Shown here one piece after another: positions 6,921-14,642 of a DNA stretch of 64,000 bases. The translations under genes and the position numbers were made by a program. Numbering within the stretch: the stretch's first letter is position 1; each line of letters starts with the position of its first letter. The DNA comes from Marinobacter koreensis. Lineage in GTDB: Bacteria > Pseudomonadota > Gammaproteobacteria > Pseudomonadales > Oleiphilaceae. The notes under the pieces were generated by a model. That model did no database searches and was not told the DNA's origin. It saw only the letters and a list, made by a program, of their open reading frames with translations. Where the stretch lies: assembly GCF_023156285.1 (NCBI RefSeq), contig NZ_JAKZAJ010000001.1, forward strand, positions 310,001 to 374,000. Reading direction: 5' to 3'.

Positions 6921-9253
6921 CTCAGGCAAATACTGCCGAGCCGTTCCTGAATCGCTGGCGGATCAGCGTTCGTGGTGTTGTTCAGGGCGTGGGTTTCCGC
7001 CCCTTTGTCTATCGTCAGGCAACGGAGTTGGGGCTGTCCGGATGGGTTGGAAACTCACCGGAGGGGGTGGAAATCGAGGCGGAAGGCGCTCCCCTGTTAC
7101 TTGAGCGGCTGATCTCCGCGCTGAGGCATCAGGCGCCAGCCAACGCCCGTGTTGACGATATTCGTGCGGTCCCCGTGGTCCGAAGCGGGGCGTTCCGGGC
7201 GTTCAGTATCCGGGAAAGCCAGACTCGAGGCGAGACTGCGGTGCAGTTACCTGCAGACTGGGCACCGTGTCCGCACTGTTTGCAGGAACTGAAGGACCCT
7301 GATAACCGGCGCTATCGCTATCCCTTCATCAATTGCACGGACTGCGGTCCCCGGTTCAGCCTGATGGAGGCATTGCCCTACGATCGGGCGAATACCGCGA
7401 TGAGGCACTTTCAGATGTGCCGTCGATGTCTCGCTGAGTACCAGGACCCTGCCAGCCGTCGCTTTCATGCCGAGGCGACGGCGTGTCCCGATTGCGGCCC
7501 GCGTCTTTCCTTCTGCGGACCTGACGGTGACGTCGTTACGCAGGATGAGGCTGCATTGGCGGAGGCGGTTGAGGCTCTGTCGGCGGGCAAAATTCTTGCG
7601 CTCAAGGGGCTGGGTGGTTATCAGCTTCTGGTGGACGCCCGCAATGCCAGGGCGGTTCAGACTTTACGGGTGAGAAAACAGCGGCCCGACAAGCCCCTGG
7701 CGGTGATGTTCGGCTCCCTGGAAGCGCTGCAACGGATCCGGCGCGTTTCGTCGGCAGAGCGTCAATTGCTCACTGGCCAGGAGCGGCCGATTGTGTTGTT
7801 GCGAATGCGCAGCCATGGTCTGGCTGACAATCTGGCCCCACGCCTGTCAGAGCTGGGCGTGATGCTGCCTTCTACCCCACTGCATGAGCTGTTGCTCGGC
7901 GAACTCGGGTTTCCGGTTGTCGCCACGAGCGGCAACCGGAACGGAGAACCGATCGCGTACGACAACGAGGATGCGCGGGCACGCCTCGGCGATATCGCCG
8001 ATGGTTTTCTGATACACGACCGGCCGATCGTGCGGCCTCTGGATGATTCCGTCGCCCGCGTAACGGCTGGGCATCTGCAGTTGCTCCGCCGGGCGCGTGG
8101 CTACTCGCCGAATCTGGCCCTGCCTTTCCGGGCATCACCAGGCTGGGGGGCGGCCGGTGGCCACCTGAAAACCACCGTGGCGCTGAGCACTGACAGTGGC
8201 GTGGTATTGAGCCCGCATCTGGGAGATATGGACAGCGCTTTGGGGCGGGATGGATTTGATCGCACGGTGGACAGTCTGCAAACACTGTTTGCTACACGGC
8301 CACAGTGTTGGGCACATGACCGTCATCCGGATTACTTCACCACCGGCCGGGCCCTGGCGTTCGGATCGACACATTGCGCGGTTCAGCACCACGTGGCTCA
8401 CGTTGCGGCGGTCATCGCCGAACATGGGCTCAATGAGCCGGTACTGGGCGTGGCCTGGGATGGCAGTGGCTTTGGCGACGACGACACGCTCTGGGGCGGA
8501 GAATTCCTGCGGCTGGACTCCCGGGGCTACCAGCGTCTGGCACACATGAGGCCGTTTCGCCTGCCCGGTGGCGAAGCGGCGATGCGGGAGCCACGGCGTT
8601 CAGCCATTGGGCTGTTACATGCGTTGAAGGGCGAGGGCCTGATCGAGTGGGAGTCGTTGCCTCCGGTGAGTGATTTTGCCCGGGCGGAGAGGAGATTGCT
8701 GGTGCAGGCGCTCAAGGCGGGCGTCAACGCTCCTCAAACCTCCAGTGTTGGCCGGTTATTTGACGCCGTGGCGGCACTTGCAGGAATCTGTCAGAAGGCC
8801 AGTTACGAAGGCCAGGCGGCGGCAGAGCTGGAAGCCAGTATCGATCGTGAGGGAACGCCGCAGCGCTACCGATTCGGCCTGTCAGCTCCGGACACCGACT
8901 GCCCTTGGCAGGTGGACTGGGAGCCGGCGATAGAAGGGGTGCTGGCGGACATTGCCCGTGGCGCTTCGGTATCAGACATTGCCACGGCCTTCCATGCCGG
9001 TCTGGTGGACCTCATTATCCGCGTCGCGAAGCAGTTCCAGTTATCCCATATTGTCCTTGGGGGCGGGTGCTTTCAGAACAGTTACCTGCTGGACTCGGCC
9101 ATACGGAACCTGCAAGACGAGGGCTTTCGGGTGTTCTGGTCATGTCAGGTGCCGATCAACGATGGTGGCCTGGCTCTGGGGCAGCTCGCCTGGGCTGCCC
9201 GATTGAACCAGAAGGGAGAGGCGACATGTGCCTGGCCGTACCGGGACGCGTGA
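6917..9253 (+). CDS. hypF: Carbamoyltransferase HypF
   Basis: A 778-residue protein that converts carbamoyl phosphate and ATP to the carbamoyl adenylate used to make the cyanide ligands of the NiFe site. Domains in order: acylphosphatase (residues about 12-100, 'GVVQGVGFRPFVY'), two Cys4 zinc fingers ('CPHCLQEL...INCTDCGPRF' and 'CRRCLAEY...CPDCGPRLSF'), YrdC-like domain from about 215, and a Kae1-like carbamoyltransferase domain with 'HHVAHVAAV' and 'AWDGSGFGDD'. Length is typical. The GTG start overlaps the HypA stop (GTGA). Confidence 0.95.
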   Translation: MTQANTAEPFLNRWRISVRGVVQGVGFRPFVYRQATELGLSGWVGNSPEGVEIEAEGAPLLLERLISALRHQAPANARVDDIRAVPVVRSGAFRAFSIRESQTRGETAVQLPADWAPCPHCLQELKDPDNRRYRYPFINCTDCGPRFSLMEALPYDRANTAMRHFQMCRRCLAEYQDPASRRFHAEATACPDCGPRLSFCGPDGDVVTQDEAALAEAVEALSAGKILALKGLGGYQLLVDARNARAVQTLRVRKQRPDKPLAVMFGSLEALQRIRRVSSAERQLLTGQERPIVLLRMRSHGLADNLAPRLSELGVMLPSTPLHELLLGELGFPVVATSGNRNGEPIAYDNEDARARLGDIADGFLIHDRPIVRPLDDSVARVTAGHLQLLRRARGYSPNLALPFRASPGWGAAGGHLKTTVALSTDSGVVLSPHLGDMDSALGRDGFDRTVDSLQTLFATRPQCWAHDRHPDYFTTGRALAFGSTHCAVQHHVAHVAAVIAEHGLNEPVLGVAWDGSGFGDDDTLWGGEFLRLDSRGYQRLAHMRPFRLPGGEAAMREPRRSAIGLLHALKGEGLIEWESLPPVSDFARAERRLLVQALKAGVNAPQTSSVGRLFDAVAALAGICQKASYEGQAAAELEASIDREGTPQRYRFGLSAPDTDCPWQVDWEPAIEGVLADIARGASVSDIATAFHAGLVDLIIRVAKQFQLSHIVLGGGCFQNSYLLDSAIRNLQDEGFRVFWSCQVPINDGGLALGQLAWAARLNQKGEATCAWPYRDA

Positions 9254-9453
9254 TCAGTATTGAAGGCGATGATCCACTCACCCGGCAGGGGCGGGTGGAT
9301 TTCGGCGGTGTGGTCAAGTCGGTTAATCTGGCCTACGTTCCGGAGGTCCGGCCCGACGACTACGTATTGGTGCACGTCGGTTTCGCGATCACGATCGTGG
9401 ATGCCCGCGAGGCCGAACGGGTTTTCGAGTATCTGGACATGCTGGAGCCATGA
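9226..9453 (+). CDS. hypC: Hydrogenase maturation chaperone HypC
   Basis: A 75-residue chaperone starting MCLAVPGRV. The essential Cys2, which binds iron and interacts with HypD and the large-subunit precursor, is present. The remainder is a small OB-like barrel with '[20 protein letters not shown]' and '[11 protein letters not shown]', as in the HypC/HupF family. It overlaps the hypF end by 28 bases and the hypD start by 4 bases. Confidence 0.94.
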   Translation: MCLAVPGRVISIEGDDPLTRQGRVDFGGVVKSVNLAYVPEVRPDDYVLVHVGFAITIVDAREAERVFEYLDMLEP

Positions 9454-10556
9454 AATACCGAGACGAGTATCGTACGCCAGAAGCTGCCCGGGCCTATGCC
9501 GAGGCGATCACCCGCATTACCACGCGCCCCTGGACGTTGATGGAAGTGTGCGGCGGACAGACCAACGCCATTGTTCGCTTCGGCATTGACCAACTCTTGC
9601 CGGAAGAAATCACCCTGATCCATGGGCCTGGTTGTCCGGTGTGTGTGACCCCGATTGATTACATCGACAAGGCTCTGGAAATTGCCGCCACACCGGGCGT
9701 CGTCCTCTGCACCTTCGGAGATATGTTGCGCGTACCCGGAACACAATCGGACCTTGCCGCCGCCCGCGCCCGGGGCGCCGATGTCCGGGTGGTCTATTCG
9801 CCGCTGGAGGCGCTCGCGGTTGCTCGCGAACACCCGGATTGCGAGGTGGTTTTCTTCGCGGTTGGCTTCGAGACCACCGCCCCGGCCAACGCCATGGCCG
9901 TCTACCAGGCCGAGCGGGAAGGGCTTGTGAATTTCTCGGTACTGGTCTCGCAAGTTCTGGTTCCCCCGGCGATCCGTGCTCTGCTTGAGCGTCCGGGCAA
10001 CCGGATTCAGGGTTTTCTGGCCGCCGGGCATGTCTGCACGGTTACCGGCTACGGGGAATACGAGCCGATTGCCGATCAATACCGGGTGCCGATCGTGGTG
10101 ACCGGTTTCGAACCACTGGATATCCTGGAAGGGGTCTATCGCTGCATCAGCCAGCTGGAGCAGGGGGAGCATCGTGTCGAGAATCAGTACAGCCGGGCGG
10201 TGCGCCGCCCCGGCAATCAGCTGGCCCAGCAGGTGATGGAGACGGTATTCCAGGTGGTTCCCCGACAGTGGCGAGGAATGGGTGGTATTCCCGAGAGCGG
10301 CCTTGGGCTTTCCCCGGAGTACCGGACCTTTGACGCCGAAGCCCGCTTCGGTGAGGTGAGCGACCGGGAAGAGGTTGTCGGTGAGTGCGCCAGTGGTGCG
10401 GTGTTACGGGGCGAAATCCGGCCCGACCAGTGCCCGGCCTTTGGCACCCGCTGCACCCCTGAGCAGCCTTTGGGGGTGACCATGGTGTCCGAGGAGGGGG
10501 CCTGCGCTGCCTATTACCGTTATCGCCGGCACGCTGGAGGCCCGTCCGATGAGTGA
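9450..10556 (+). CDS. hypD: Hydrogenase maturation protein HypD
   Basis: A 368-residue scaffold that assembles Fe(CN)2CO together with HypC. It shows the family signatures '[17 protein letters not shown]', '[13 protein letters not shown]' (active-site Cys motif) and '[10 protein letters not shown]'. A C-terminal iron-sulfur region follows, with cysteines in 'GECASGAVL', '[13 protein letters not shown]' and '[12 protein letters not shown]'. Length is normal. It lies between hypC and hypE with overlapping ends. Confidence 0.95.
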   Translation: MKYRDEYRTPEAARAYAEAITRITTRPWTLMEVCGGQTNAIVRFGIDQLLPEEITLIHGPGCPVCVTPIDYIDKALEIAATPGVVLCTFGDMLRVPGTQSDLAAARARGADVRVVYSPLEALAVAREHPDCEVVFFAVGFETTAPANAMAVYQAEREGLVNFSVLVSQVLVPPAIRALLERPGNRIQGFLAAGHVCTVTGYGEYEPIADQYRVPIVVTGFEPLDILEGVYRCISQLEQGEHRVENQYSRAVRRPGNQLAQQVMETVFQVVPRQWRGMGGIPESGLGLSPEYRTFDAEARFGEVSDREEVVGECASGAVLRGEIRPDQCPAFGTRCTPEQPLGVTMVSEEGACAAYYRYRRHAGGPSDE

Positions 10557-11586
10557 TATCCACTGTCCGGTGACCGTCGACGGTCAGGACGTCGTGACCA
10601 TGGCCCATGGTGGCGGAGGGCGGGCGACGGCGCGGTTGCTGGATAGCCTCTTTCGCCCGGCCTTTGATAATCCCTGGCTGGAGCGCCAGCACGACGGTGC
10701 CGTGTTGGATATGGCCGGAGCCATGGCCTTCACCACCGATTCCTATGTGGTCAGGCCGTTGTTTTTCCCGGGCTCCGATATCGGAGCCATGGCCGTCCAC
10801 GGCACGGTCAACGATCTGGCTATGTGTGGCGCCGAGCCGCAGTACCTGAGTGCGGGGTTTATCCTGGAGGAAGGCTTGCCGCTGACCACCCTCCGGCAGG
10901 TTATCGATTCCATGGCCAGCGCTGCCCGGAAAGCGGGGGTTCGGATCGTTACCGGTGACCTGAAAGTCGTGGAGCGTGGTAAGGCCGATGGGCTCTATAT
11001 CAACACGGCCGGCGTGGGGCGAATCGTTGCGGCGGATCCAGTTGAACCCGGTCAGGTACGGTCAGGGGATCGAGTGCTGCTCAGCGGTGATATCGGTCGT
11101 CATGGCATTGCGGTGATGGCTGCGCGGGAGAAACTGGACCTGGAATCGGCGATTGAGAGCGACTGCGCGTCCATTGCCTCTCCGGTCCTGGCGCTGCTCC
11201 ATGAAGGCATCGCCGTCCGTTGCCTTCGGGACCTGACCCGGGGCGGTCTGGCCAGTGGGCTGGTGGAAGTCGCTGAAACCGCGGGCCTGGCTGCCCGGAT
11301 ACAGGAAGCGGATATCCCGGTGCGCGAGGACGTTTCCGCTGTCTGTGAGCTTTTGGGGCTGGACCCTTTGCATGTCGCCAACGAAGGCCGCTTTATGGCG
11401 GTTGTCGCGCCGGAGGACGTCGATCGGGCGCTCGCTATACTCCGGTGCCATAGAGTGAGTAAAGCGGCGGTCGAGATCGGCCGCTTTCAGGAGGGGCGGG
11501 CTGGTCAGGTAACCGCAGAAAGCCTAATTGGCGGCACCCGGATCGTCGATCGACTCTCCGGGGAACAGCTGCCGCGCATTTGCTAG
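10549..11586 (+). CDS. hypE: Hydrogenase maturation protein HypE
   Basis: A 345-residue dehydratase of the PurM/AIR-synthase fold that turns the carbamoyl group from HypF into thiocyanate on its C-terminal cysteine. The N-terminal '[18 protein letters not shown]' and central '[23 protein letters not shown]' motifs are intact, and the protein ends in P-R-I-C, the required terminal Cys. It is the last gene of the hydrogenase operon. No U-rich terminator hairpin is evident in the following 190 bases. Confidence 0.95.
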   Translation: MSDIHCPVTVDGQDVVTMAHGGGGRATARLLDSLFRPAFDNPWLERQHDGAVLDMAGAMAFTTDSYVVRPLFFPGSDIGAMAVHGTVNDLAMCGAEPQYLSAGFILEEGLPLTTLRQVIDSMASAARKAGVRIVTGDLKVVERGKADGLYINTAGVGRIVAADPVEPGQVRSGDRVLLSGDIGRHGIAVMAAREKLDLESAIESDCASIASPVLALLHEGIAVRCLRDLTRGGLASGLVEVAETAGLAARIQEADIPVREDVSAVCELLGLDPLHVANEGRFMAVVAPEDVDRALAILRCHRVSKAAVEIGRFQEGRAGQVTAESLIGGTRIVDRLSGEQLPRIC

Positions 11587-11778
11587 TCTCGCTATCGGTT
11601 GGCGCAACCCTATTGCACTCGCTCAACCTGCACACTCGCGACGGGGTTGTACCAACGCTGTCCTTCTCTCAGCGTCGAACCGTCTGTTGAACTGCTTTGT
11701 AGCCGTGTCCTGGCCCTGTCGTCGGGAACATCTATGCGCTAGTTTGAAAGGGACCGGTTCAGGAAGCGGAGAGGCGCA

Positions 11779-12831
11779 ATGATGGAATCACTGGAGAAGG
11801 CTATTGAAGCCTGGTGGCTGCCTGGTCTGTCAGCCTTGTTGGCTGTGGTGGCTACCTATGTGGTTTATCGACTGACCCTTGCGTTGTTCCGGCACTTTAC
11901 CGAATCCCGCACGGTTCCAAGATTGTTCCTGGATGCGTCGGCGCGGGCGCTTGGAGCGGTGTTGTGTCTGCTGGCACTCAGCGGCGCTCTCAGTGCTGCG
12001 CCGGACGACCTTCCTCTGCTCTCCGGCATCCGCCAGACCAACACACTGTTGCTGATTCTGGCGATGACCTGGGCGGCTGTCAGACTCACCTCGGCGATTG
12101 GAGAGGTGATTGTTACCCTGAATCCGGTGCTGGAGGGCCAGTGGCAACGCGCCAGGAAGGTCGAAACCCAGACCCGGTTCCTCGTTCGCTGTCTCAATAT
12201 CCTGATTATGATTATCGGTTTCGGCGCTGCCCTGATGACGTTCGAATCGGTCCGCCAGGTCGGGGCGAGTGTGCTCGCCTCGGCCGGTGTGGGCGGTATC
12301 ATTCTGGGCTTTGCGGCCCGACCGGTACTGAGCAATCTGCTCGCAGGTATGCAGATTGCGCTGACCCAGCCATTCCGCATTGACGATGTACTTTACGTCC
12401 AGGGGGAGTGGTGTTGGGTGGAAGAAGTCACGGCGACGTATGTTGTGCTGCGGGTCTGGGACCTGCGGCGTCTTGTGGTGCCGCTGCAATGGTTTATCGA
12501 GAACCCCTTCCAGAACTGGTCCCGAAAGAGTGCCGACCTTCTCGGAACCGTCTTTATCTGGGTGGATTACACGATGCCGGTGCAACCATTGAGAGAGGAG
12601 TTCGAACGCATACTGGATGAATCCGATCAGTGGGACGGAAAGGTTGCGACGGTCCAGGTGACGGATTCCAGCGACCAGGCTATGCAGATCCGGTTCCTGA
12701 TGAGTGCGCCCGACTCCAGCAGGAACTGGGACCTGCGCTGTGCTGTGCGAGAGGGATTGGTGACCTATGTCCAGAAACATTACCCCTCTCATCTACCCAG
12801 ACTGCGGGCCCGGCTGATCGAACGGGAGTAG
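11779..12831 (+). CDS. MscS-family mechanosensitive ion channel
   Basis: A 350-residue membrane protein with N-terminal helices around residues 13-35, 52-72, 85-105 and 135-155. The pore helix 'VGGIILGFAARPVLSNLLAG' follows near 172-192, then the beta domain ('FRIDDVLYVQGEWCWVEEVTATYVVLRVWDLRRLVVP') and a C-terminal alpha/beta domain. It would release osmolytes during hypo-osmotic shock. The start is one of two adjacent ATGs after a GGAG. It is larger than the smallest MscS but within the range of YbdG/YnaI-like members. No link to the hydrogenase operon is implied. Confidence 0.88.
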   Translation: MMESLEKAIEAWWLPGLSALLAVVATYVVYRLTLALFRHFTESRTVPRLFLDASARALGAVLCLLALSGALSAAPDDLPLLSGIRQTNTLLLILAMTWAAVRLTSAIGEVIVTLNPVLEGQWQRARKVETQTRFLVRCLNILIMIIGFGAALMTFESVRQVGASVLASAGVGGIILGFAARPVLSNLLAGMQIALTQPFRIDDVLYVQGEWCWVEEVTATYVVLRVWDLRRLVVPLQWFIENPFQNWSRKSADLLGTVFIWVDYTMPVQPLREEFERILDESDQWDGKVATVQVTDSSDQAMQIRFLMSAPDSSRNWDLRCAVREGLVTYVQKHYPSHLPRLRARLIERE

Positions 12832-12908
12832 TTCGGTCACTTTTCCGTCATATCCCGGAAAGACCCGTTTCAAGCGCTCTGGGTCGGGATTTCCTGTCTC
12901 TACCCACA

Positions 12909-12937
12909 CAGTTATCCACAGATTCTGTGAGTAACTG
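12909..12937. repeat. 29-bp two-part palindrome containing a DnaA box
   Basis: Outer arms CAGTTA (12909-12914) and TAACTG (12932-12937) enclose inner arms CACAG (12917-12921) and CTGTG (12925-12929) around ATT. The left half includes TTATCCACA at 12912-12920, a perfect match to the DnaA-box consensus. It lies in the 286-base gap between mscS and the PEP-CTERM gene, about 180 bases upstream of the latter. It lacks a U-tract, so it is not a standard terminator. Confidence 0.6.
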
Positions 12938-13117
12938 GGCGGGTAAAAACTGTAAAGTCCGATGAACAGGCATGTCAGGTTAATTTACAGCATCAAAACG
13001 TGAGGGTGAGGTGCTTTCACTTAACATTCTGATTATCAAAGCGAAAAGGAGCGGTGGTACTGAGGTTGCAGTTGTAAGCGACAGTTAGCAATTCGTCGCT
13101 GGAAAAGGAAGTATCCC

Positions 13118-13750
13118 ATGTCGTTTATCACTCGTATCGCAGCACTCGGTGCCCTGGGCTTCTCGCTCGCGGTCGCCGCTCCCGCCTCTGCCAACCTGAT
13201 TGTGAACGGTGGGTTCGAGAATCCGGACGTTGCAGCTGGCACTTGGAACTACTTCAGCTCTGCGGATGTTGACGGTTGGGAGACCGTAAATAACACGAAC
13301 ATTGAAATCTGGAACGATCTGAATGGCGTAGCGGCCTATGAAGGTGAACAGCTGGCTGAGCTGAACGCCCACCCGTCCTCGAACAGCCTTTTTGGTATTT
13401 ACCAGGACTTTGCTACCACCGTTGGGCAAACCTACGGTTTGAGCTTTGCCTATCGTGCCCGCCAGAGCAACGACGAGAGCTTTAACGTTTCGATTTCCGA
13501 TCAGGGCACAGGCGGTGATGCCTTGAACTGGTTGATGAGTGATCACGTCGTAGGAGAGTGGAAAGTATTCAGCACCACCTTTGCAGCCTTCTCAGAGTCG
13601 ACCAGGCTGACGTTCACTACCACGAATACCAGCACCATCGGTAATCTCCTCGATGATGTAAATGTTGCCGTACCTGAGCCGGGCACCCTTGGCCTTCTGG
13701 GGCTTGGAGTGCTGGGTCTCGCCATGGCTCGTCGTCGCCAGTCTGCCTGA
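13118..13750 (+). CDS. PEP-CTERM sorting-signal secreted protein, DUF642-like
   Basis: A 210-residue secreted protein. Residues 1-25 are a signal peptide ending in APASA. The mature part begins 'NLIVNGGFENPDVAAGTWNYF', like the beta-sandwich carbohydrate-binding DUF642-type proteins. The C-terminus is a PEP-CTERM tripartite signal: VPEPGTLG, a hydrophobic helix, then ARRRQSA. Such proteins are cut and sorted by an exosortase (EpsH/XrtA type) and often act in biofilm matrix formation; none of that machinery is in this window. A good AAGGAAG precedes the ATG, and a strong terminator follows, so it is monocistronic. Confidence 0.85.
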   Translation: MSFITRIAALGALGFSLAVAAPASANLIVNGGFENPDVAAGTWNYFSSADVDGWETVNNTNIEIWNDLNGVAAYEGEQLAELNAHPSSNSLFGIYQDFATTVGQTYGLSFAYRARQSNDESFNVSISDQGTGGDALNWLMSDHVVGEWKVFSTTFAAFSESTRLTFTTTNTSTIGNLLDDVNVAVPEPGTLGLLGLGVLGLAMARRRQSA

Positions 13751-13767
13751 TACTTCGTTCAGGAATG

Positions 13768-13797
13768 AAAAGGTCGTCCCACGGGACGACCTTTTTT
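13768..13797 (+). terminator. Rho-independent terminator of the PEP-CTERM gene
   Basis: AAGGTCGTCCC (13770-13780) pairs with GGGACGACCTT (13783-13793) and is followed by a T run to 13797. The stem is preceded by AAA, so it may work in both directions. It lies 20 bases after the stop codon. Confidence 0.9.
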
Positions 13798-13925
13798 GTG
13801 GGTGTTTGAAAATCACACATCAAACCGGCTTCGGGATTGAATCTCGTCGGAAGGTCGCCGACAATCTCTCTTCAATAAGTTAACAAACACTCACTTTATT
13901 GAGCGGAAGCCGAAAGGAGAGCCCG

Positions 13926-14624
13926 GTGACAGAACTTGTGACGTACGAACTGAATGACGGTGTAGCCACGATAACCCTCAGCAATGGCAAGGCCAATGCA
14001 CTGAGCCACGAGGTGTTTGAGGCTCTTAACGGCGCTCTTGACCGCGCGGAGCAGGACAAGGCGGTGGTCATCCTGACCGGTCAGCCGGGCATCTTCTCGG
14101 GCGGGTACGATCTGAAGGAAATGCAGAAAGGTCCAAAGGAGGCGGCAACCCTGGTCAAGGTGGGATCCACTCTGGCACATCGCCTCGCTGGTTTCCCGCT
14201 GCCGGTCATCGGTGCCTGTAGTGGTCATGCGATCGCCAAAGGCGCATTCATTCTTCTCTCCGTGGATTACCGTGTGGGCGTTGAAGGCAGTTTCAAGCTG
14301 GGCCTGAATGAGGTAGCCATCGGGATGACCATGCACCACGCAGGCATCGAGATCGCCCGCCATCGCCTGACCCCGTCCCATTTCTATCGGTCGGTCGTAA
14401 ACGCTGAGATCTTCAGCCCGAAGGATGCCGTGACGGCCGGATTCCTTGATGAAACAGTGGCTCCTGAACAGTTGGTGGAACGGGCAAACCAGATTGCCCA
14501 GCATTTCCGCACGCTGGATCTGCGGGCGCACAAGCAAACCAAGGTGAAGGCCAAGGCAGAGTACCTGGCGCTGCTTGAGAAATGCATCGAGCAGGACGCC
14601 AAGAACCTGGGACTCACGGATTAA
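13926..14624 (+). CDS. Enoyl-CoA hydratase/isomerase (crotonase) family protein
   Basis: A 232-residue crotonase-fold protein. GTG 13926 is chosen because AGGAG lies 7 bases upstream and the N-terminus then reads MTELVTYELNDGVATITL. The oxyanion-hole segment 'FSGGYDLKEMQ' and the 'GACSGHAIAKGAFILLSVDYRVG' segment are typical. The position of the usual catalytic Glu pair is not clear; members of this subgroup are annotated as crotonase/enoyl-CoA hydratase family proteins of uncertain substrate. It is a single gene, convergent with the LemA-GIDE gene. Confidence 0.85.
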   Translation: MTELVTYELNDGVATITLSNGKANALSHEVFEALNGALDRAEQDKAVVILTGQPGIFSGGYDLKEMQKGPKEAATLVKVGSTLAHRLAGFPLPVIGACSGHAIAKGAFILLSVDYRVGVEGSFKLGLNEVAIGMTMHHAGIEIARHRLTPSHFYRSVVNAEIFSPKDAVTAGFLDETVAPEQLVERANQIAQHFRTLDLRAHKQTKVKAKAEYLALLEKCIEQDAKNLGLTD

Positions 14625-14642
14625 TCCGTCCTCCCTGGTCGA

